Shown one piece after another: positions 8,379 to 18,592 of a stretch of DNA of 64,000 bases. Both the position numbers and the translations under genes were made by a program. Numbering within the stretch: position 1 is the stretch's first letter; each line of letters opens with the position of its first letter. Origin of the DNA: Roseivivax halotolerans (GTDB lineage: Bacteria > Pseudomonadota > Alphaproteobacteria > Rhodobacterales > Rhodobacteraceae); assembly GCF_900115815.1 (NCBI RefSeq), contig NZ_FOXV01000011.1:56759-120758 (forward strand). Reading direction: 5' to 3'. The notes beneath the pieces were generated by a model. The model did not search any database, was not told the DNA's origin, and saw only the letters and a list, made by a program, of their open reading frames with translations.

Positions 8379-9299
8379 ATGTCCAATAGTGACCAGCTCA
8401 CCGAAAAAGTCATTCTCGTCACCGGCGCGGGCGCCGGTATCGGACGGGCGCTCGCCATCGAGGCGGGCCGCGCCGGGGCGAGCGTCGTCGTCAACGATCT
8501 TGGCGCGTCGCTGACCGGCGAGGCCGAGACGAGCGCCGCCGACGAGGTGGTCTCGGAAATCGAGAAAGCCGGAGGACGCGCGGTTGCGAACGGCGACGAC
8601 GTCTCGAAGCCCGAAGGCGCGCAGGCGATGGTGGCACAGGCGACGGATGCGTTCGGCCGGCTCGACGCGGTCATCAACAATGCCGGCATCCTGCGCGACG
8701 GCTTCTTTCACAAGATGACCTACGAGAATTTCGACGCCGTCATCAAGGTGCATCTCTATGGCAGCTTCAACGTCTCCCGCGCGGCGGCGGACGTCTTCCG
8801 CGAGCAATATTCCGGCTCGATCATCAACATGACCTCCACCTCTGGTCTGATCGGCAATCTCGCGCAGGCGAATTACTCGGCAGCGAAGCTTGGCGTTGCG
8901 GCCCTGTCGAAGTCGATGGCGCTCGACCTGCAGCGCTGGAACGTGCGCTCCAATTGCATCGCGCCTTTCGCCTGGAGCCGCATGACTTCGTCCATCAAGG
9001 TCGACAGCCCCGAGCAGGAAGCCCGCGTCGCCAAGCTGCGCGAGATGGTGCCGGAGAAGATCGCGCCTCTCGCGCTCTACCTCGCCTCGGACGCCGCGGA
9101 GGATGTCACCGGCCAGATCTTCGCCGTCCGCAACAACGAGATTTTCCTGATGTCGCAGCCGCGCCCCACCCGCTCGGTCCATGCGGGCGGCGAAGGATGG
9201 GATATCGAGAGTGTCGGCGCGCGGGCGATTCCGGCGCTGCGCTCGCATTTCCTGCCGCTCGATGTATCCGCGGACGTGTTCTCGTGGGATCCGGTCTGA
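8379..9299 (+). CDS. SDR oxidoreductase, 3-hydroxyacyl-CoA dehydrogenase-like
   Basis: 306 residues. The start at 8379 has GGGAGGAA 3-10 nt upstream. The Rossmann motif TGAGAGIG is followed by VNDLG, the arrangement seen in the dehydrogenase unit of peroxisomal multifunctional enzyme type 2. NNAG and the catalytic NYSAAK (Tyr-x-x-x-Lys) are present. The protein is longer than a plain SDR, with a C-terminal extension of about 50 residues. It would oxidise a (3R)-hydroxyacyl-CoA and fits the MaoC hydratase across the divergent promoter. Confidence 0.85.
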   Translation: MSNSDQLTEKVILVTGAGAGIGRALAIEAGRAGASVVVNDLGASLTGEAETSAADEVVSEIEKAGGRAVANGDDVSKPEGAQAMVAQATDAFGRLDAVINNAGILRDGFFHKMTYENFDAVIKVHLYGSFNVSRAAADVFREQYSGSIINMTSTSGLIGNLAQANYSAAKLGVAALSKSMALDLQRWNVRSNCIAPFAWSRMTSSIKVDSPEQEARVAKLREMVPEKIAPLALYLASDAAEDVTGQIFAVRNNEIFLMSQPRPTRSVHAGGEGWDIESVGARAIPALRSHFLPLDVSADVFSWDPV

Positions 9300-9339
9300 C
9301 CGGAACTCGCCTACGCCCCGAACCAACGGAGACAGATCC

Positions 9340-9939
9340 ATGCATTACGGCGACACGCGCCCGGACATCCTGCCCTTCGATCCGTTCAAGGCGATCATCG
9401 CGCCGCGCCCGATCGGCTGGATCGGGACGCTCAACGCAAATGGCGTGCCCAATCTCGGGCCCTATTCCTACTTCAACGCCATCGGCAACAACCCCAACCT
9501 CATCTGCTTTTCCTCGGACGGGCTGAAGCATTCCTTCGTCAATGCGAGGGATCAGGGGGAGTTCACCTTCTCGCTCGCGACCGAGGCGCTGGCGGAGGCG
9601 ATGAACATCTCCTCGGAAGCGATGGAAGACGGAGCCAACGAGTTCGCAAAAGCGGGCCTGACCATCGGAAAGAGCATCGAGACAACGGCGCCATTCGTGG
9701 CGGAAAGCCCTGCCGCGCTCGAATGCGTGACGATCTCCGCCGAGGAGCTGAAGGACCGCCACGGCGCGGCGACAGGGCGTTACCTCGTGATCGGCCAGGT
9801 CGTGCAGACCCATATCCGGGACGAGTTCATCGTGAATGGCAGGTTCGACACGGCGGCTGCGCTCCCCATCGCGCGGATGGGCTATCGCGACTATGCCACC
9901 GTCACGGAAGCCTGGGAGCTGACGCGCCCTGACGACTGA
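9340..9939 (+). CDS. Flavin reductase-like FMN-binding protein
   Basis: 199 residues from the ATG at 9340, 40 bp after the SDR. The N-terminal APRPIGWIGTLNANGVPN segment and the GPYSYFNAIGNNPNLICFS stretch match the flavin-reductase-like split-barrel domain that binds FMN. Members reduce free flavin or act as oxidoreductases on small molecules. Its partner and substrate are not evident. Position suggests co-transcription with the iclR-type gene and the SDR. Confidence 0.8.
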   Translation: MHYGDTRPDILPFDPFKAIIAPRPIGWIGTLNANGVPNLGPYSYFNAIGNNPNLICFSSDGLKHSFVNARDQGEFTFSLATEALAEAMNISSEAMEDGANEFAKAGLTIGKSIETTAPFVAESPAALECVTISAEELKDRHGAATGRYLVIGQVVQTHIRDEFIVNGRFDTAAALPIARMGYRDYATVTEAWELTRPDD

Positions 9940-10037
9940 CCTTCGGATCTCTGGCAAAGTCCGGCGCAGATGCTACGCTGCCCGCGCCAGGCTTGCCGCC
10001 CGACGACATGCGGCGTGACACAGAGCAGAGGTCCGAC

Positions 10038-11297
10038 ATGACAGACGAGGACGCCTCCACCCTTCTGAGGCGGATGTTCGATGCCGCCATCGCCGCGGCC
10101 GACCCAGCGAAAGTGCTCGCCGGTTTTTTGCCGGAAAAACCCACGGGCCGCTGCATCGTCGTCGGCGGAGGCAAATCCGCCGCTTCGATGGCGCAGGCGG
10201 TGGAAGCCGCATGGCCCGATGTCGATCTCTCGGGCGTCGTCGTCACCCGCTACGGCCATGCTGTGCCGACCGACCGGATCAAGGTGCTGGAGGCCTCGCA
10301 CCCGGTGCCCGACGACGCCGCACTTTCGGCCACGCGCGAGATCATGGAGGCCGCCGCGTCGGCCGGGCCGGAGGATCTCGTTCTGGCCCTCATCTCCGGC
10401 GGCGGCTCGGCGCTGCTGTCCCTGCCACGTCCTCCGCTGACACTCGAGGATCTGGTCGCGGTCAATAAGGCCTTTCTGTCTTCCGGCCTGTCGATTTCGG
10501 AGATGAACAAGGTCCGTCGCCGCCTGTCGCAGGTGAAAGGGGGCGGGCTTGCGCGGGTCGCCGCACCAGCGCGGCTTGTCACGCTCGCGATATCGGATGT
10601 GCCGGGCGACGATCCCGAGGCCATCGCGTCCGGGCCCACTGTGCCGGACCCGACCGCGCACGCGGACCTGTCTTACCTCATGGACAAGCTCCGCCCCGCC
10701 CTGCCCGATGCTGCCGCCCGGATGCTGCGCGCGCCATCGCCTGATGCCGAAGATTTCACGCCCGATTACCGCCTGATCGCAACACCGCAAGCCTCACTCG
10801 AGGCTGCTGCAGACATTGCCCAGGGAGCGGGCGTGACGCCGGTTCTCCTCGGCGATGCGCTCGAAGGCGAAGCCCGCGAGCTCGGCACCGCAATGGCCGG
10901 GATCGCGAAGGCGGTCGCGCGGCATGGCAAGCCCGCGCCCGCCCCTGCGGTCCTGATATCCGGCGGCGAGACCACGGTGAGCGTTGGCGACCAGAAACCC
11001 GGCCGGGGCGGACGCAATACGGAGTTCCTCTTGTCGCTCGCCCTCGCGCTGAACGGTCATCCGCGCATTTTCGCGCTGGCCGGCGACACGGACGGGATCG
11101 ACGGGACCGAGGATGCCGCGGGTGCGGCCATCGGCCCCGATATCCTCCAACTGGCGTCGGCTCAGGGCCTCGATGCGCGGGCCACGCTGGACGCCCATGA
11201 CAGCTTTACGCTGTTCGACAAGACGGGCGCCCTGATCCGGACTGGGCCGACACTGACCAACGTGAACGATTTCCGGGCGATCCTCATCCGGGAGTGA
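10038..11297 (+). CDS. Glycerate 2-kinase, type II (MOFRL family)
   Basis: 419 residues, starting at MTDEDAS. The N-terminal DUF4147 domain holds the glycine-rich VGGGKSAASMA segment and ISGGGSALL; the C-terminal MOFRL domain shows ISGGETTV and a GGRNTEFLLSLAL stretch, with AGDTDGIDGTEDAAGA near the end. The family phosphorylates D-glycerate to 2-phosphoglycerate; older annotations call it TtuD/hydroxypyruvate reductase. It stands alone, converging on the AraC gene with 15 bp between stops. Confidence 0.9.
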   Translation: MTDEDASTLLRRMFDAAIAAADPAKVLAGFLPEKPTGRCIVVGGGKSAASMAQAVEAAWPDVDLSGVVVTRYGHAVPTDRIKVLEASHPVPDDAALSATREIMEAAASAGPEDLVLALISGGGSALLSLPRPPLTLEDLVAVNKAFLSSGLSISEMNKVRRRLSQVKGGGLARVAAPARLVTLAISDVPGDDPEAIASGPTVPDPTAHADLSYLMDKLRPALPDAAARMLRAPSPDAEDFTPDYRLIATPQASLEAAADIAQGAGVTPVLLGDALEGEARELGTAMAGIAKAVARHGKPAPAPAVLISGGETTVSVGDQKPGRGGRNTEFLLSLALALNGHPRIFALAGDTDGIDGTEDAAGAAIGPDILQLASAQGLDARATLDAHDSFTLFDKTGALIRTGPTLTNVNDFRAILIRE

Positions 11298-11312
11298 GAG
11301 CACGCGGAAAGC

Positions 11313-12200
11313 TCAGGCTTCCTTGGAACTCCGGTAGGATTTCGGCGACAGGCCGACACATTGCCGGAACGTCCGGGAGAAAAACGGCGGATTGCGAAAG
11401 CCGGACCGCAGCGCGATCTCCGAGATGGAGAGCCGCGTATATTCCAAGAGCCGCTTTGCTTCCAGCAGCCGCCGCTGCCGGATCAATCCGTTGGGAGACT
11501 CGCCCAGAACCTTGCGGCAGACCCGCGTCAGGTGCGGCGGCGAGACACCGAGCGTTCTCGCGTAATCACCGACGGACAGCTCCTCCCGGAAGTCCTGTTC
11601 GACCAGCGCGCAGAAATCTTCGGCCTGCTGTTCGTGCCGCGACAGGCGCTCGGACGTCGGCAACGTCCCGATAGTGGCGTGACGCCGGACATCACCGGCA
11701 ATATAGGTGAGAATGAGCTGCGTGAGCGTCTCCAAAAGCGTGCGACGCTCGACGTTCATGCGGCGATAGATGCGGGCCAGCTGCTGGAACGTGGCCTCGA
11801 TATCCGCGAAATTCTCGCTGTCCGACCGCGCAAGAACGCAAGGGACTTGCATCGCCGCCGGCAGCAGCGCCTCGCTTGGGCCGGGCGGAAGGTCGCCCGT
11901 GCGGATGCTCAGCACGTCCCCGTCGACATCCTCGTCGAAGCGGAAGCCATGCACGAAACCGGGCGGCACGAAGAGGATATGAGGCTCGCTCGTCCGATGT
12001 GTCACATCGCCCAGCCGGTACGCGACATTCGCGGTGCGAAAGAGGAAAACCTGTGCCATCGCCCGGTGGCGATGAAGTCGGATTGTCCAATCATGCTGGC
12101 TGCTGCGATCCCGGATCAGTTCGTGATGGATCGGATCCGTCGACGCGCCGGACAGAAGCTCGCCGTACAATTCGTAACTGGGTATGGTGCGCTGCGTCAT
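11313..12200 (-). CDS. pobR: AraC-family regulator, PobR-like
   Basis: 295 residues. An N-terminal cupin-like sensor (LHRHRAMAQVFLF, ILFVPPGFVHGF) precedes a C-terminal AraC DNA-binding domain with two helix-turn-helix units (SVGDYARTLGVSPPHLTRVCR and ISEIALRSGFRNPPFFSRTFR). It diverges from pobA across 200 bp, the usual place for the 4-hydroxybenzoate-responsive activator. The symbol is given from context and domain type, not from an alignment. Confidence 0.8.
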   Translation of the reverse strand: MTQRTIPSYELYGELLSGASTDPIHHELIRDRSSQHDWTIRLHRHRAMAQVFLFRTANVAYRLGDVTHRTSEPHILFVPPGFVHGFRFDEDVDGDVLSIRTGDLPPGPSEALLPAAMQVPCVLARSDSENFADIEATFQQLARIYRRMNVERRTLLETLTQLILTYIAGDVRRHATIGTLPTSERLSRHEQQAEDFCALVEQDFREELSVGDYARTLGVSPPHLTRVCRKVLGESPNGLIRQRRLLEAKRLLEYTRLSISEIALRSGFRNPPFFSRTFRQCVGLSPKSYRSSKEA

Positions 12201-12222
12201 GCTGGTCGCTGTCCTTGATCCA

Positions 12223-12245
12223 GATCAATTCTCTGAAGATTGATC
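12223..12245. promoter_or_regulatory. Candidate PobR operator in the pobR-pobA intergenic region
   Basis: GATCAAT and ATTGATC form a perfect 7-bp inverted repeat with a 9-nt spacer, 23 bp from the pobR start and about 155 bp from pobA. No other clear symmetry was seen in this 200-bp gap. Binding by PobR is inferred. Confidence 0.4.
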
Positions 12246-12388
12246 GAAAAGTGCAAGAAATTGCACCGCCGGATCATGCGCCGTTGGTGTGTTGTGGGTA
12301 GCTTGAATTGAAAAGGGATCGGGTCGGTCGCCCTGCGTGATGCGCTCGAAACGGATCGACGGCCCCGTCTCTCGCGCGTGCCGGGTAA

Positions 12389-13582
<1,194 letters not shown>

Positions 13583-13599
13583 TCGGCAGCGGCGCGCCC

Positions 13600-14457
13600 C
13601 TATGCCGGGGCGAGAACCGGGCTACGCTGCTCCCCGAGCCCCGCGATGCCGAGGCTGACCATCTCGCCGCCCTTGAGGTAGCGCGGTGGCTTCATCCCCA
13701 TGCCGACACCCGGCGGCGTGCCCGTGGAAATGACGTCGCCCGCCTGAAGGCTCATGAACCGGCTGCAATAGGCGATGAGATGCGGCACCTTGAAGATGAG
13801 CGTCGCGGTCGTGCCGGTCTGCATCCGCTCGCCATCGACATCGAGCCACATGTCGAGATTGTCGATATCTCCGGCCTCGTCGGGCGTGACGAGCCAGGGG
13901 CCGGTGGGGCCGAACGTGTCGCATCCCTTGCCCTTGTCCCATGTGCCCGCGCGCTCGATCTGGAATTCCCGCTCGGAGACATCGTTGACGACGCAATAGC
14001 CTGCGACATGCGAGAGCGCGTCGGCCTCGTCGATATAAACGCCGGGCTTGCCGATGACGACGCCAAGCTCGACCTCCCAGTCGGTCTTGACCGAGTCGCG
14101 CGGGATCTGGATCGCGTCGTTCGGCCCGACCACGGAGGACGTCCACTTGTTGAAGATGATGGGCTCGGGCGGGATCGGCATCCCGGCCTCTTCGGCGTGG
14201 TCGGCATAGTTGAGGCCGATGCAGATGAACTTGCCGATAGAGCCGACGCAGGCACCGAGCCGTAAATCGTCCTGCGGCGTACCATCGACGAGCGGCAGGC
14301 TTTCGGGATCGATCCCGCCCAGTTTCGCGATCCCCTCGGGATGCAGCGCCTCGCCCGCGATGTCAGGCACCGCGCCCGAGAGGTCTCGCACCCGGCCCTC
14401 CGCGTCGATGAGGCCCGGCTTCTCTGCGCCGGGGGCGCCGTAGCGTACAAGTTTCAT
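13600..14457 (-). CDS. Fumarylacetoacetate hydrolase-family protein, candidate 2,4-diketo-3-deoxy-L-fuconate hydrolase
   Basis: 285 residues. The FAH-fold metal ligands are visible as WEVELGVVIG (two Glu) and VNDVSERE (Asp), and STGTPPGVG is the family's C-terminal motif. Family members cleave or hydrate beta-diketo acids. Its length and operon make the Xanthomonas-type 2,4-diketo-3-deoxy-L-fuconate hydrolase the best guess: a matching dehydrogenase-like SDR and a lactate dehydrogenase lie in the divergent operon. It is the last gene of the minus-strand arm. Confidence 0.85.
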   Translation of the reverse strand: MKLVRYGAPGAEKPGLIDAEGRVRDLSGAVPDIAGEALHPEGIAKLGGIDPESLPLVDGTPQDDLRLGACVGSIGKFICIGLNYADHAEEAGMPIPPEPIIFNKWTSSVVGPNDAIQIPRDSVKTDWEVELGVVIGKPGVYIDEADALSHVAGYCVVNDVSEREFQIERAGTWDKGKGCDTFGPTGPWLVTPDEAGDIDNLDMWLDVDGERMQTGTTATLIFKVPHLIAYCSRFMSLQAGDVISTGTPPGVGMGMKPPRYLKGGEMVSLGIAGLGEQRSPVLAPA

Positions 14458-14490
14458 GGTCTTGCCTTTCCTTTCGTTCTTTCGTGCGGC

Positions 14491-15204
14491 TCAGGCCGCC
14501 GTCTTGCCGTCCGCCGCCCAGAGCGCGCCTCGGCGGATGATTTCCGTGACTTCGGGCCGGCGCAGATCGTCAAGCTCGTGCCCGATGGAGCAATAAAACA
14601 CTCGTCCCTTGTCCCACCGGCGCTTCCACACGACAGGAATGACCGTCCCTTCGATCCACCACAAGTGCTCGCCGGAGAAGGTCGTGGTCGCCAGCACCTC
14701 GTTCGAGGGATCGACGAGCATGTAATATTGCTCCGACGTGAGGCGGAAGCTGCGGATGCCTTTCACGATAGGGTCGTCCGGCCGGCAGATCGTCACGTCG
14801 TAGTCGATGTAATCCTCGCGCGGCTGAAGGTTGTCGGGCCAGCCCGGCGGATGTGCCACGAACTGCCCGCCGATCAGGAAGTGATAGGTCGGCCGGTCGC
14901 GAAACGCGTCACCCATATGTCCGTGCCAGCCGGCAAGACCGCAGCCATCGCCGATCAGTTTCAGGAGCCCGTCTTCCTGCGGCTTGGTCATGTTGCCGAA
15001 CTCGGCCTGGTGGCCCGAGCGGGCGGAGGACCAGATCGGCGTGATGAGATCGAGATCGGCAAGGTCTTCGGGGCGTTCGAGCGGCTCGAGCGTGTCGTAG
15101 ACCGCGACTTCGACACCGTTCGCCTCGAGCAAATCCCTGTACCAATCGGCAAAATCGGTCGGCGCGTGGCCTTCCCAGCCGCCGACGAAGAGCGCAGCTT
15201 TCAT
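14491..15204 (-). CDS. ThuA-like protein (glutamine amidotransferase-like fold)
   Basis: 237 residues from the ATG at 15204, whose A is the last base of the upstream TGA; a GTG three bases earlier is possible. The N-terminal AALFVGGWEGH, the GDGCGLAGWHGHMGDAF segment, and the C-terminal VWKRRWDKGRVFYCSIGH follow the ThuA/trehalose-utilisation pattern. ThuA proteins accompany carbohydrate ABC operons and have been linked to keto-sugar metabolism, but no firm reaction is established. It lies between the beta-hydroxyacid dehydrogenase and the FAH hydrolase. Confidence 0.85.
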   Translation of the reverse strand: MKAALFVGGWEGHAPTDFADWYRDLLEANGVEVAVYDTLEPLERPEDLADLDLITPIWSSARSGHQAEFGNMTKPQEDGLLKLIGDGCGLAGWHGHMGDAFRDRPTYHFLIGGQFVAHPPGWPDNLQPREDYIDYDVTICRPDDPIVKGIRSFRLTSEQYYMLVDPSNEVLATTTFSGEHLWWIEGTVIPVVWKRRWDKGRVFYCSIGHELDDLRRPEVTEIIRRGALWAADGKTAA

Positions 15205-16070
15205 CACGATCCCTTTCGCATGTAATCGAGCATCGCCGCCATGTCGCGCGCGGCGTAACCGTGGCGTTCCGCATCGCCGAGAAGCTCCAGCGTCACGTCG
15301 CCCTGCGGCATCCGGGTGCCGAGAGCGCGCGCCAGATCGCCCGCGAGCTGCATGTCCTTCCGCGCCAGAGCGACAGTGAAGCTCACGTCGTGATCGGCTT
15401 CATCGAGATATAGCGGCCGGCGGTAGGAGAACATCGGCGCGGCTGCGGCGCTGGCCTCGATCACGTCGAACGCCGCCCCCGGCGCGATGCCAGCCGCCTC
15501 CGACAGGACAAGTGCCTCTGCGAGGGTCTGGTTCATGCCGTGGATGAGCGAATTCACCGCGAGCTTCATTACCGCGCCAGCCCCTGGCGCGCCGAGGCAG
15601 ATCGTTTTCGTTCCCATCGCGCCGAAGAGGGTCGCGAAGGGCGCCGCCTCGTCCTCGGTGCAGCCCGCCATGATGAGAAGCTGCGCCGCGTCTGCCGCTT
15701 GCGTGGCCCCCGAAACCGGCGCATCGATCACGCGCACGCTCGGTCCTGCCGTGTCGCCAAGCGCCGCGATATGATCCGGGCTGACCGTGCCCATCTCGAT
15801 GAAGGTGCCGCAGCGCGACGCCGCCAGAAGGCCGTCCGGCCCGTGATGCACCTCGGACGAGGCTTCGTCATCGGCCAGCATCGTCACGACCACGTCCGCG
15901 GCGTCGGCGAGGGCGCGGGGCGTCTCGGCCGCCTCGCAGCCATGCTCGACCGCGAAGGCATGGGCTTTCGATGCCGTGCGGTTCCAGACGGACAGCTCTG
16001 CCCCGGACGCCGCGATATTGCGCGCCATGAGAGAGCCCATCCGGCCCAGACCTGCGAACCCGACCCGCAT
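15204..16070 (-). CDS. NAD(P)-dependent beta-hydroxyacid dehydrogenase (3-hydroxyisobutyrate dehydrogenase family)
   Basis: 288 residues. GFAGLGRMGSLMARN is the N-terminal dinucleotide-binding signature, DAPVSGATQAA the substrate-binding motif, and KLAVNSLIHGMNQ carries the catalytic Lys. The family oxidises 3-hydroxyisobutyrate, tartronate semialdehyde or similar beta-hydroxyacids. Start and stop codons overlap the neighbouring genes (TGATG), so it is translated with the ABC ATPase. In a sugar operon a tartronate semialdehyde or sugar-acid substrate is more likely than valine catabolism. Confidence 0.85.
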   Translation of the reverse strand: MRVGFAGLGRMGSLMARNIAASGAELSVWNRTASKAHAFAVEHGCEAAETPRALADAADVVVTMLADDEASSEVHHGPDGLLAASRCGTFIEMGTVSPDHIAALGDTAGPSVRVIDAPVSGATQAADAAQLLIMAGCTEDEAAPFATLFGAMGTKTICLGAPGAGAVMKLAVNSLIHGMNQTLAEALVLSEAAGIAPGAAFDVIEASAAAAPMFSYRRPLYLDEADHDVSFTVALARKDMQLAGDLARALGTRMPQGDVTLELLGDAERHGYAARDMAAMLDYMRKGS

Positions 16071-17581
16071 CACGCGGCCTTGTCGCCGCCAAGACCCGAA
16101 ATCGCCTGGATCAGGCTGTCCTCGGTCACTTCCTCCGAGGTGAAGGTCCGCATGACCCGGCCGGAATACATCGCGACGATGCGGTCTGAGACATGCAGCA
16201 CCTCGGGCATCTCGGAGCTGATGACGATCACCGCGTAGCCTTGTGCCGCCAGCGAGCGCAGGAGCTTGTGGATCTCGGATTTCGACCCGACATCGATACC
16301 TCGCGTCGGCTCGTCCACGATGAGAACGCTGGGCTTCATCGACAGCCACTTGCCGATGACGATCTTCTGCTGGTTCCCGCCCGAGAGATTGCCGACCTTC
16401 TGTTTCCAGCCCGGCGTGCGGATATCGAGCCGGTCGCGGTACTGGTCGAAGATCGAGATTTCCGCCCCTTCCGCGACGAACGGCCCCGCCTTCAGGTCAT
16501 CGACCTGCGGCAGGGTCATGTTGTCCCGGCAATTCATGCCCAGAACCAGCCCCTGCCCTTTGCGATCCTCCGGCACGAGGCTGATGCCCTTGGCGATGGC
16601 ATCGGCGGGCGAATTGAGGCGCACGTCCTCACCTTCGAGCAGGATCGTGCCGTGCGAAGGCGTTCGCAGGCCGAAGAGCGTCTCGGCGATCTCGGTGCGC
16701 CCGGCGCCGACCAGCCCGTAAAAGCCGACCACTTCGCCGCTGCGGACATGAAAGCTCACATCCTCGTAGAGCGAGCCGCAGCTCAGACCGCGCACTTCGA
16801 GGGCGATCTCGCCGAGCTCGTGATGGGAGGGGTTCCGGCTGAGGTCGAGCTTGCGCCCGATCATCAGCTGCGTGACCGCCTCTTCGTTCGTTTCCGCCGT
16901 CTCCAGCGTGCCCTGATACTGACCGTCGCGAAGCACCGTGATGCGGTCGGTGATCTTGAAGATCTCCTCCATCCGGTGCGAGATATAGGTGATCCCGACG
17001 CCCTCTCTCTGCAGATCGGCGATGACGTCGAAGAGCACGACTTTCTCGGCATCGGTCAGCGAGGCGGTCGGCTCGTCGAAGATCACCGCCTTGGCGTCGA
17101 CGGTCAGCGCGCGGGCGATCTCCACCATCTGCTGGTTGGCGATGGACAGGTCACCGACCCGCGTGCGGGCGTTGAACGCGACGTTCAGCTTCTTGAGGAT
17201 CGCGTCGGTCTTCTCGCGAAGCGTGACCCAATCGACCCGGCCGAAGGATTTCCGCGGCAGCTCCCCGAGATAGATGTTCTCTGCGACAGACAGCTCTTCG
17301 GCGAGACTCAGCTCCTGGTGAATGAACACGATGCCCTTGGCTTTCGCCTCGAGCGGGCCGGACATGACGACGCGCTCCTCGCCCATGAAGATCGCGCCGC
17401 CATCGGGCTGGTGAATGCCGCCCAGCACCTTCATCAGCGTGGACTTGCCCGCACCGTTCTCGCCCATCAGCGCGTGAACTTCGCCGGGCATGACCGAAAA
17501 CGACACCCCGTCGAGCGCCCGGACGCCCGGAAAGGTCTTCACGATGTCTTCGAGATGCAGGACCGGTTTCACATGGCTCAT
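16070..17581 (-). CDS. Sugar ABC transporter ATPase (RbsA/MglA-type, two ATP-binding domains)
   Basis: 503 residues with two nucleotide-binding domains. The first has GENGAGKST (Walker A), a weak signature DLSIANQQ and AVIFDEPTASL; the second has a degenerate Walker A (GLVGAGRTE), a full LSGGNQQK signature and VLIVDEPTRGID. This asymmetry is normal for ribose/xylose-type importers. The ATG overlaps the permease stop as ATGA. It energises the importer made of the permeases at 17578 and 18593 and the binding protein at 20511. Confidence 0.95.
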   Translation of the reverse strand: MSHVKPVLHLEDIVKTFPGVRALDGVSFSVMPGEVHALMGENGAGKSTLMKVLGGIHQPDGGAIFMGEERVVMSGPLEAKAKGIVFIHQELSLAEELSVAENIYLGELPRKSFGRVDWVTLREKTDAILKKLNVAFNARTRVGDLSIANQQMVEIARALTVDAKAVIFDEPTASLTDAEKVVLFDVIADLQREGVGITYISHRMEEIFKITDRITVLRDGQYQGTLETAETNEEAVTQLMIGRKLDLSRNPSHHELGEIALEVRGLSCGSLYEDVSFHVRSGEVVGFYGLVGAGRTEIAETLFGLRTPSHGTILLEGEDVRLNSPADAIAKGISLVPEDRKGQGLVLGMNCRDNMTLPQVDDLKAGPFVAEGAEISIFDQYRDRLDIRTPGWKQKVGNLSGGNQQKIVIGKWLSMKPSVLIVDEPTRGIDVGSKSEIHKLLRSLAAQGYAVIVISSEMPEVLHVSDRIVAMYSGRVMRTFTSEEVTEDSLIQAISGLGGDKAA

Positions 17582-18579
17582 ATTCTCAGCGCCTCCTTGC
17601 CCTTGAGGTTCAGCTGACGGTCGAGGAACAGCACCGCGATCAGGATCAGGCCGATCACGAGGTTCACCGTCGACGTGTCCGCGCCGATATGTCCAAGCCC
17701 CTTGCGCAGAAGCTGGATCGCGATGACGCCCCCGAACGTGCCGATGACCGACCCCGCGCCGCCGGTGATCTTGGTGCCGCCAAGGACGACCGCCGTGATG
17801 ACCCACAGCTCGTAGAGCTGCCCGTCATTGGGGTTCACCGATCCGCTTTCGGAGTAGAAGACCACCGCCGAGAGCGCGGCCAGAAAGCCGATGATCGCGA
17901 AATTGATCATCATGTGCGGGCCGACGCGGATGCCGGCATTCACCGCCGCCTCTCGGTTGTCTCCGATCGCGTAGGCGTTGCGCCCATGCACGGTGCGCGT
18001 CATCAGAAGCCAGATCCCGAGCGTGACCGCCAGCAGGAACCAGGAGGCGGTGGCGAGGCCGAGAAACTCCGCCTCCGCGAAATCGACCAGCGTCCAGTTG
18101 AGATGGCTCGTCGGGTTCTCGCCGTTGAAGAGGAACACGATCCCCCGGTAGCCCAGCATCGAGCCCAGCGTGACGATAAAGGCGTCGACGCCTGTCTTCC
18201 AGACGATGAGCCCATTGAGCGCGCCGAACGCCGTTCCCGCGAGCAGTGCCAGAAGCCACGCAACCGGGATCACCCAGTCGCCGAGACCTGCGAAGATCGG
18301 CCAGGTCATGCTGTCCAGAAGCACGATTGCGGCGATGGCGAAGGTCGCGCCGACGGAGAGGTCGATATTGCCGTTGACCATGACGATGGTCATGCCCATC
18401 GCGATGATCCCGATCGGCGCGGACTGCTTGAGCAGCAGCAGCATGTTGTCGAAATCCATGAAGGCCGTGTCCGACAGCGACAGGAACTGTCCGGCGATGC
18501 TGAAGAAGATCAGCTCCAGCACGATGAAGCCCCAGATCGCGCCGCCTTTCAGCGCCTTGGACAATGCTCCGGGTTGCAT
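17578..18579 (-). CDS. Sugar ABC transporter permease 1
   Basis: 333 residues starting at MQPGAL with AGGAGAGGA upstream. Eight or more hydrophobic segments, the GMTIVMVNGNIDLSVGA motif of RbsC-type permeases, and LGGTKITGGAGSVIGTF near the C-terminus identify the family. It pairs with the second permease 13 bp upstream to form the heterodimeric channel. The substrate is inferred to be the 6-deoxy sugar of this locus. Confidence 0.92.
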   Translation of the reverse strand: MQPGALSKALKGGAIWGFIVLELIFFSIAGQFLSLSDTAFMDFDNMLLLLKQSAPIGIIAMGMTIVMVNGNIDLSVGATFAIAAIVLLDSMTWPIFAGLGDWVIPVAWLLALLAGTAFGALNGLIVWKTGVDAFIVTLGSMLGYRGIVFLFNGENPTSHLNWTLVDFAEAEFLGLATASWFLLAVTLGIWLLMTRTVHGRNAYAIGDNREAAVNAGIRVGPHMMINFAIIGFLAALSAVVFYSESGSVNPNDGQLYELWVITAVVLGGTKITGGAGSVIGTFGGVIAIQLLRKGLGHIGADTSTVNLVIGLILIAVLFLDRQLNLKGKEALRI

Positions 18580-18592
18580 GGTGTTCCTCTCC

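Noticed and set aside
16070..17581. Degenerate second Walker A of the ribose-type ATPase as an anomaly
   Set aside because: This asymmetry is the normal state of RbsA/MglA-type double ATPases.
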